Below are positions 59,079-64,000 of a stretch of DNA of 64,000 nt, piece after piece. The DNA comes from Sphagnum compactum (taxonomy: Eukaryota > Bryophyta > Sphagnopsida > Sphagnales), in assembly GCA_965153455.1 (NCBI GenBank), contig OZ234503.1, positions 10,545,118 through 10,609,117 on the forward strand. Reading direction: 5' to 3'. Each line of letters starts with the position of its first letter. Position 1 is the stretch's first letter. The position numbers and the translations under genes are program-made. The notes beneath the pieces were generated by a model. The model saw only the letters and a list, made by a program, of their open reading frames with translations, made no database searches and was not told where the DNA came from.

Positions 59079-62000
59079 TTAGAAATCCATGCTTGCATTA
59101 CTACCAGTTGGCTTCAATGCTGGGGTATTGTTGAACTTGCTGTAATTTCCAGTTTCCTTGAAGAGCTGAGAATAGTGATGTTTGCAGTAAAGTCGCCCTT
59201 CAAGGGCTGCATAATTGGAGGGGCTGATTGTGCAACCACCATGGATACATTTGAAGCAGTTCTTATGATATGGGAGACCTTCCACACTTGTCTGTGGCAC
59301 AGACAACCCACAATGGTTCCACACTTTCAGCTAAACAATAATTCTTGAAAATAGAAGACCCTCATGCCTAAGGCCTTGCATTGTACCAATCATCACACCG
59401 GTTGGAAACTACTTCAGGTACTAAGAAAAAGGGCCCCCAAACTTGAATTCCCCCTTTCTATTTCAGAAAACCTTGAGAACTTTCTGATTCAATTGGATTG
59501 GCTTGGAACTCAAAAGCATCCAACAAAACAACATGCACAAAACTCCAAGCATGTTCCTCTATTCTCCATGACAGTATCCATGGTAACACAATTTGGGCTT
59601 TTCTCAGCTTGTTTGAATGTAAACTGGTGCATTGGACTCCCTTCTGTGTGTCTACTTACTTTCAGGGACACCAAAAAGGAGCTGCCAAAATAAAATTTCA
59701 ACTGCATTTTGTGGGATGGGACTTCAGGGTGAGAGCTGAAAAATCAGGTACAGTTGCAATGCTTAAATCTTCCGCTTACACACTGAAAGCCAGAATTGGC
59801 ATCATACCATGGAGATGAGTCTATTTTGATATCCACATTCAGAAGAGAACCTTATGATCTTTCAGACTGTATCTCCTCAATGAATGCTGAACAATGTTAA
59901 CCCCAAAACAAACACACTTGCAACGCAAAAACGGGGCTCTGACCCTGTGCCTCCTTTGGCCACCTACCCAGGCTGTCATCAATTTCAACAGTGACGAAAG
60001 ATTCCCCCTTGAACAGGGGGTCAAGGTCACTTGCCACCAGAAGTGGGTCACTATCATAGCTGATGAGTCAAAACTATCTACTGGCCACCACAAAACTCAC
60101 TCCAAACAATTCACTATCTGATTTCAGATTGAATGATTAATCTGGACTCAGGCTGACAATGCCCATGAATTTTCCTTCAGGCTGCAGGGACATCAACTAG
60201 TGGATCTCTTGCTATATCCTGACTACAGAAGGTTTTATACGCTGTGTAGTGGATTAAGAAAGCATCAGGTATACCCTTTGTAAATGATTAAAATGCGGTG
60301 ATAAAGGGGGAAGAGAGAGTGGAGAAAAGAAATGCATACCTTCTCAATTGGATATACAGTTTTGTTGCAAGCAATACATTTCTCTTGTGTTCCTGCAAAC
60401 ATCAATGACGCCTTTGTGGGTGCCTTAGTCTGCTGCATCAGCACAGGAAATTATGAGTACATAAAACAATGCTCATGGCTACCTTCTGCCCTTCTTCCTC
60501 CCATTCTTTGCATCTCACATTCTTCCTTTTGAGATTATATGTGACTGTAAACTCTGAAACACAACTACCTGTCAAGAGTCAGGTACTAACTACAAAGGAA
60601 AAATGCAACTTTATCCATGTTCCTGGATCTTTTTTTAATAAGCTTACAATTGGTTACCTCTGCTGAAGAGATTCTTTACTGCATGACTATATCCAGTGGC
60701 ACAAAAGAGATCCCAACTTTACTTAGTACATGAAATACAGGAATTAAGGTCTGTGCAGCATATTCATGAAAGACCTCACATTCTATTGATCTAAAGACAT
60801 GTCCATTGGGAAGCATTCAGGAGATCGCACCTCTGCCTTGTCAGATGGAAGCTTCTTCACTGCTGTTGCGCATACAATCAAAAATGTGTCAGCTCAAAAA
60901 CCCCACAATGTTTCATATTGCAAATGTGCTCCACCTATTCAAATGTTCTCATTGCCAGTCTAAAGTGGGATAATTTTCATTTCCTGGATTCAACAAAGAC
61001 AATGTGTTGTAGCATTTGAAACCATGAAACTATTAACAGTGTTCTATTAGAGAATATCAATGTACTTGAATGGAGACCTCAACAAAAATCAATGTGACTG
61101 AATAAATGTTTTGTCAGTTCAAACCAAACCAAAAGAAACATGAATGGGTGCAGTCATTACTTTCTGAGTCACTCACAAAGCATCAGACCATCGCCCTCAC
61201 CATGAACAGCTGTAACTACCATGACTCTCCATCAGCTCTCGACAGTTGGTGTAGGTATGCAATAATCTCCTCAAGCTTCGGACAAACAATTATACAAAAT
61301 CCTATATCCTGAGGTTCTATGACATTCCAGAAGTAACAGGAAAACTGATGAGTCATGAGGTTGGCTGGCACTCAAGAGACATAGCTAATAAATGGAGTCA
61401 GTAGTATCCATAAAAGCTGCAACAAACTTGTGAGATTAAGCTTTAACTCATTTTAGCTATGTACAAGCAACTGTCTCAGTCAAAAGGCAAAAGAGAGGGC
61501 TAGAGCAGTTCTTGGGGCCCTGGAACATATCCTTTCGGCACACTATTGGTGACTACTTGGATGCAACACATCCACCCTTTGTGTTGATGGATATGTCATT
61601 AGCTCAGCAACATATCCATTTTCCAGGATAATGGATATGTTCCTGGGGAAAAAACATCAGTGACATTGTGATGATCTATTAGAGTGTTTACACAAACCTT
61701 CAGTGCCAGTCTTATTGTCAAAGCTCTTCTCAAAGCTCCCTGTTGTCTTCAAGAGCTGTTCAAAATGAGGCCTGCAGTAGAGAACACCTTCCAATGACGC
61801 ATAGTTTCCAAGCTGCAAGAAACAGGCCCAAAAAGACAAGTGTTTCAAAAAGCTTGCTTGCTGTAAATTAATATTGCATGGAGTGCCACATTCTCATTGT
61901 TAGTGCCCCAGCTCATGGAAGCACCACAACCTCAATCATTCAAACAGAATACCTTTCTTCCCTCTCAATAGACTTCTAAAGATGTAACCCATTTGTACCA

Positions 62001-62819
62001 AACTCAACAGAATCACTGTTAGTGATGCCATAGGTGGTATGTTCAGTGTTTCTGCCTCACAAGAATGAGAGAGTCAGCCCTGCTACATTGAAAGCACAAT
62101 GTAATCTACTTATGAGATTCTGTGTCCAGAATACCAAATTCACAACATGCTTACTCAACTGCACCACAGCTGCATGGGACCACAATTGCAAAATCCATTT
62201 CACAGCAGAGCGGGTAGAATTGACAGAACCTAGTATCATCTGATGGACTAGATTCTTCTACTATTGAATCTTTTCACAAGTGCTTTTCCAAGCCTTACTG
62301 TAGCCTTGATGTGATCATTGGAAAACTACACTTACCCTAGCCAACTGAACTTGCTTGAAATGATAAGCCCATTTGGGCATGTCTATGATGCATTTCAAGC
62401 AAGAGAATAGAGGTATCACAAGAGTAAAGGCACTGTAAAGATTGGCAATTCAAAGTGGATTTCATGACTCCTCTCTGGACAAAAAAGATTCAACAGCATA
62501 CTGATCATGAGGTGAGGGTCATCCAAAGAACTGTAAGCTGCTCCTCCACCACTATAGAGGTGTGACCCTATGGACACCTCTACCTGTGGACCATCCTCGG
62601 TGCTGAATCTGCAGGCTCTTAGCTAGACGATTGCTTCTAACGCCAACAGATTCGACAAGATGTGACATTCCATTGTTCTCATGCCTTCTTTACAAGGTCT
62701 GGTTCTCTGGTAGTAATAAGCCATCAGGTCCTTGCTCGGTTGTATGTTGATACTGACCTTTTTCTCAACAATGAAAGGCTCATCGTAACCCCGGCTGCTG
62801 CAGCGAACTGCAGCAGCAG

Positions 62820-62859
<40 letters not shown>

Positions 62860-63225
62860 TCAAAGACTTCGAAACCGCTGTCGCCTACCGTTGACAATAG
62901 CGATAGCAACCAAAGGATGCAACAAAGATTCAACGATGCCACTGAGTCCTACTACCCGAACGAACTGAAGAAACGACGACGACGATGCAGCAGCAGCAGC
63001 ACATGACGTAGCAAAAGACGCAAAAATAAGATGAAATAGAAACAAGAAAAGAGAAAGGGAAACAGATGCAGAAACAAGAGCCGGACGGACCTTAAGTGTA
63101 CCCTTGCAATGGTTACATCGGAAGCAGGACTTGTGGTAGATGACACCATCTGCTGTCAACTGTTCTACTAAATACACCGTCTTCTCGCACGCCTTGCACT
63201 TCTGTTGCGTACCAGCAAACGCCAT
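59079..63225 (-). CDS. WLIM1: Two-LIM-domain actin-binding protein, WLIM type, 5 exons
   Basis: Plant LIM proteins of this class bind and bundle actin filaments in the cytoplasm and can also enter the nucleus. Exons: 63225-63091, 61812-61698, 60862-60831, 60429-60340 and 59291-59079, all with GT-AG introns (401-1278 bp); the product is 194 aa. LIM1 has C10, C13, H31, C34, C37, C40, C58, H61 (C-x2-C-x17-H-x2-C-x2-C-x2-C-x17-C-x2-H). LIM2 has C112, C115, H133, C136, C139, C144, C160, H163, with the plant-type x4 and x15 spacings, so both zinc modules are complete. The linker is short (residues 78-104). KTVYLVEQLTADG and YCRPHFEQL favour WLIM1 over WLIM2, but the subgroup needs a tree. The start MAFAGTQQKC is the family start. 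The tail is short, ending SNASMDF. Confidence 0.95.
60429..60434 (-). other. NAGNAG tandem acceptor of WLIM exon 4
   Basis: The minus strand reads GATGCAGCAG|ACTAAG. Splicing after the first CAG adds one glutamine (exon from 60432); splicing after the second gives the exon used above (from 60429). Both keep frame and alter only the linker between LIM domains. Confidence 0.6.
62795..62857. repeat. Hairpin and (GA)n in WLIM intron 1
   Basis: A perfect 9-bp stem CTGCTGCAG-cgaa-CTGCAGCAG lies at 62795-62816, immediately followed by AGC triplets and about 17 GA units (62823-62857). Another AGC run is at 62987-63000. Confidence 0.85.
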
Positions 63226-63634
63226 CGCTCCCTCCCACACGACGGCAGTGGTTTTTTTTTTTTCCTTCTTCGTCGCACCGAAGAAGAAGAAGAAGAGGAA
63301 GAAAAAAAAAAAAAAAAAACAAGAACAAAAGTTAAAAGAAGAAAAAACAACAGCAAAAACAACGTTGTTCAGCGGCGGCTGCTTCTTTTTCTACTCTTCC
63401 TCGGCGTTGCTGCTTCCCTTCACAAGCGCAGCAAAAGACGGAATTCAGGAGCAACGCAAGAGAACGCACGAGAGAAGAATCTCTCTCTCTCCCTCTATCG
63501 ACGCCGAAGAAGCTCCCGTCCAAGACTACACAGTGTGAATGCAGAACAGCACCGTTTGGGTTTTTCCTTTTTTTCAAATTTTTTTCATTTTTTGGAGGAG
63601 TAGGAGTCCCAGTTACATATATATATATATATAT
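63226..63634 (-). promoter_or_regulatory. WLIM 5' UTR and TATA-type promoter
   Basis: A (TA)n tract at 63616-63634 is the only TATA-like element upstream of the start, suggesting transcription from about 63590 and a leader of about 360 nt. The leader holds GA-, GAA- and T-rich tracts and is CG-rich compared with intergenic DNA. ORFs called here on both strands are low-complexity artefacts. Confidence 0.45.
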
Positions 63635-64000
63635 TTTTTATTTTTTATTATTTTTTTTTTTTCAGTTTTGTGTTTTCGAAAATTTTGCGATTTTTCTAAA
63701 ATTTTAAACCATTTTTTTGGGTCGAATTTACTCTTTAAAAAAACTAAAATTTCCCCCAAAAATTCAATTTTTTTTGGTCGCCAAGTGGTAATTTTTAAAT
63801 TTTTAAAAAAATTTAAATTTATAAATAAATAATTTTTTTATTTTAATAAATTTTTTTATAAAAAAAAAACCATGTTTATAGTACTTGAAAAGTGACCACC
63901 TCCAAATGGAAGGTTTAGGGCCCCTCCTAAACACTGAAACCTAAAAAGGGGGTCAAGAACCATTCAATCTTGTCTTAGTTAACAAAGCAAGAGGCTTCCC
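63635..64000. other. AT-rich upstream flank of WLIM
   Basis: Long A and T runs up to about 63870, then ordinary sequence. No gene seen. Confidence 0.6.

Noticed and set aside
62662-63603. ORFs of 64-132 aa on both strands near WLIM exon 1
   Set aside because: Driven by GA, AGC, poly-A and GAA low-complexity tracts; only the LIM1 exon in this interval is real.
1-64000. CRISPR array, operons or bacterial features
   Set aside because: Spliced plant genes and plant transposons show this is nuclear plant DNA; the tandem repeats lack uniform spacers.

Overview
The window is nuclear DNA of a land plant. It carries two complete intron-containing genes, both on the minus strand: a sucrose synthase (SUS, coding 38208-43642, promoter near 44570) and a two-LIM-domain actin-bundling protein of the plant WLIM type (coding 59079-63225, promoter near 63620). 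Both have GT-AG introns in frame throughout, plant family motifs and intact catalytic or zinc-binding residues. The AT-rich, repeat-rich and apparently CpG-poor intergenic DNA and the divergent SUS N-terminus fit a larger plant genome. They may point to a non-flowering lineage (lycophyte, fern or bryophyte), but that is a low-confidence guess.

Positions 1-33100 hold no intact gene. They consist of old, strongly mutated DNA with islands of short-period repeats: a 50-bp array near 3600, gtcatgac-rich copies near 5000, a 1.4-kb field of degenerate GGTTAACC-like words at 5440-6830, CCTAGG-rich stretches near 7.4, 7.8 and 11 kb, and GGTTCT/ACCGGT-rich DNA at 15.95-16.7 kb. Decayed transposon coding pieces are recognisable: Ty3/gypsy gag and zinc knuckle (20.0-21.45 kb, minus) and a possible MULE transposase SWIM finger (about 11.9 kb, minus). 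Two tRNA-promoter-like SINE remnants are also present.

Positions 33280-34390 hold a previously hidden pseudogene on the plus strand: the C-terminal half of a plant hexokinase in successive exon-like blocks, with stops and frameshifts but at least one preserved splice donor. Several of its changes are those expected from cytosine methylation decay. Beyond it lie small tandem duplications and an unidentified exon-like block (about 36.0 kb, minus).

The SUS gene follows with 14 coding exons plus a leader exon, a 645-bp leader intron containing a strong foldback, and a promoter with a palindromic G-box next to a TATA-like element. Positions 44.6-59 kb are intergenic: AT-rich DNA, a telo-box island at 46.2-46.6 kb, a hAT transposase remnant (52.6-52.9 kb, minus), two minisatellites (48-bp and 57-bp units), an apparently intact 468-bp non-autonomous Helitron (54665-55132), and a short possible Copia RNase H remnant. 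The WLIM gene ends the window. The two genes are not a functional cluster: one acts in sucrose metabolism and the other on the actin cytoskeleton. I found no convincing novel multi-gene system. The most interesting items are the hexokinase pseudogene, the Helitron and the SUS leader-intron hairpin.
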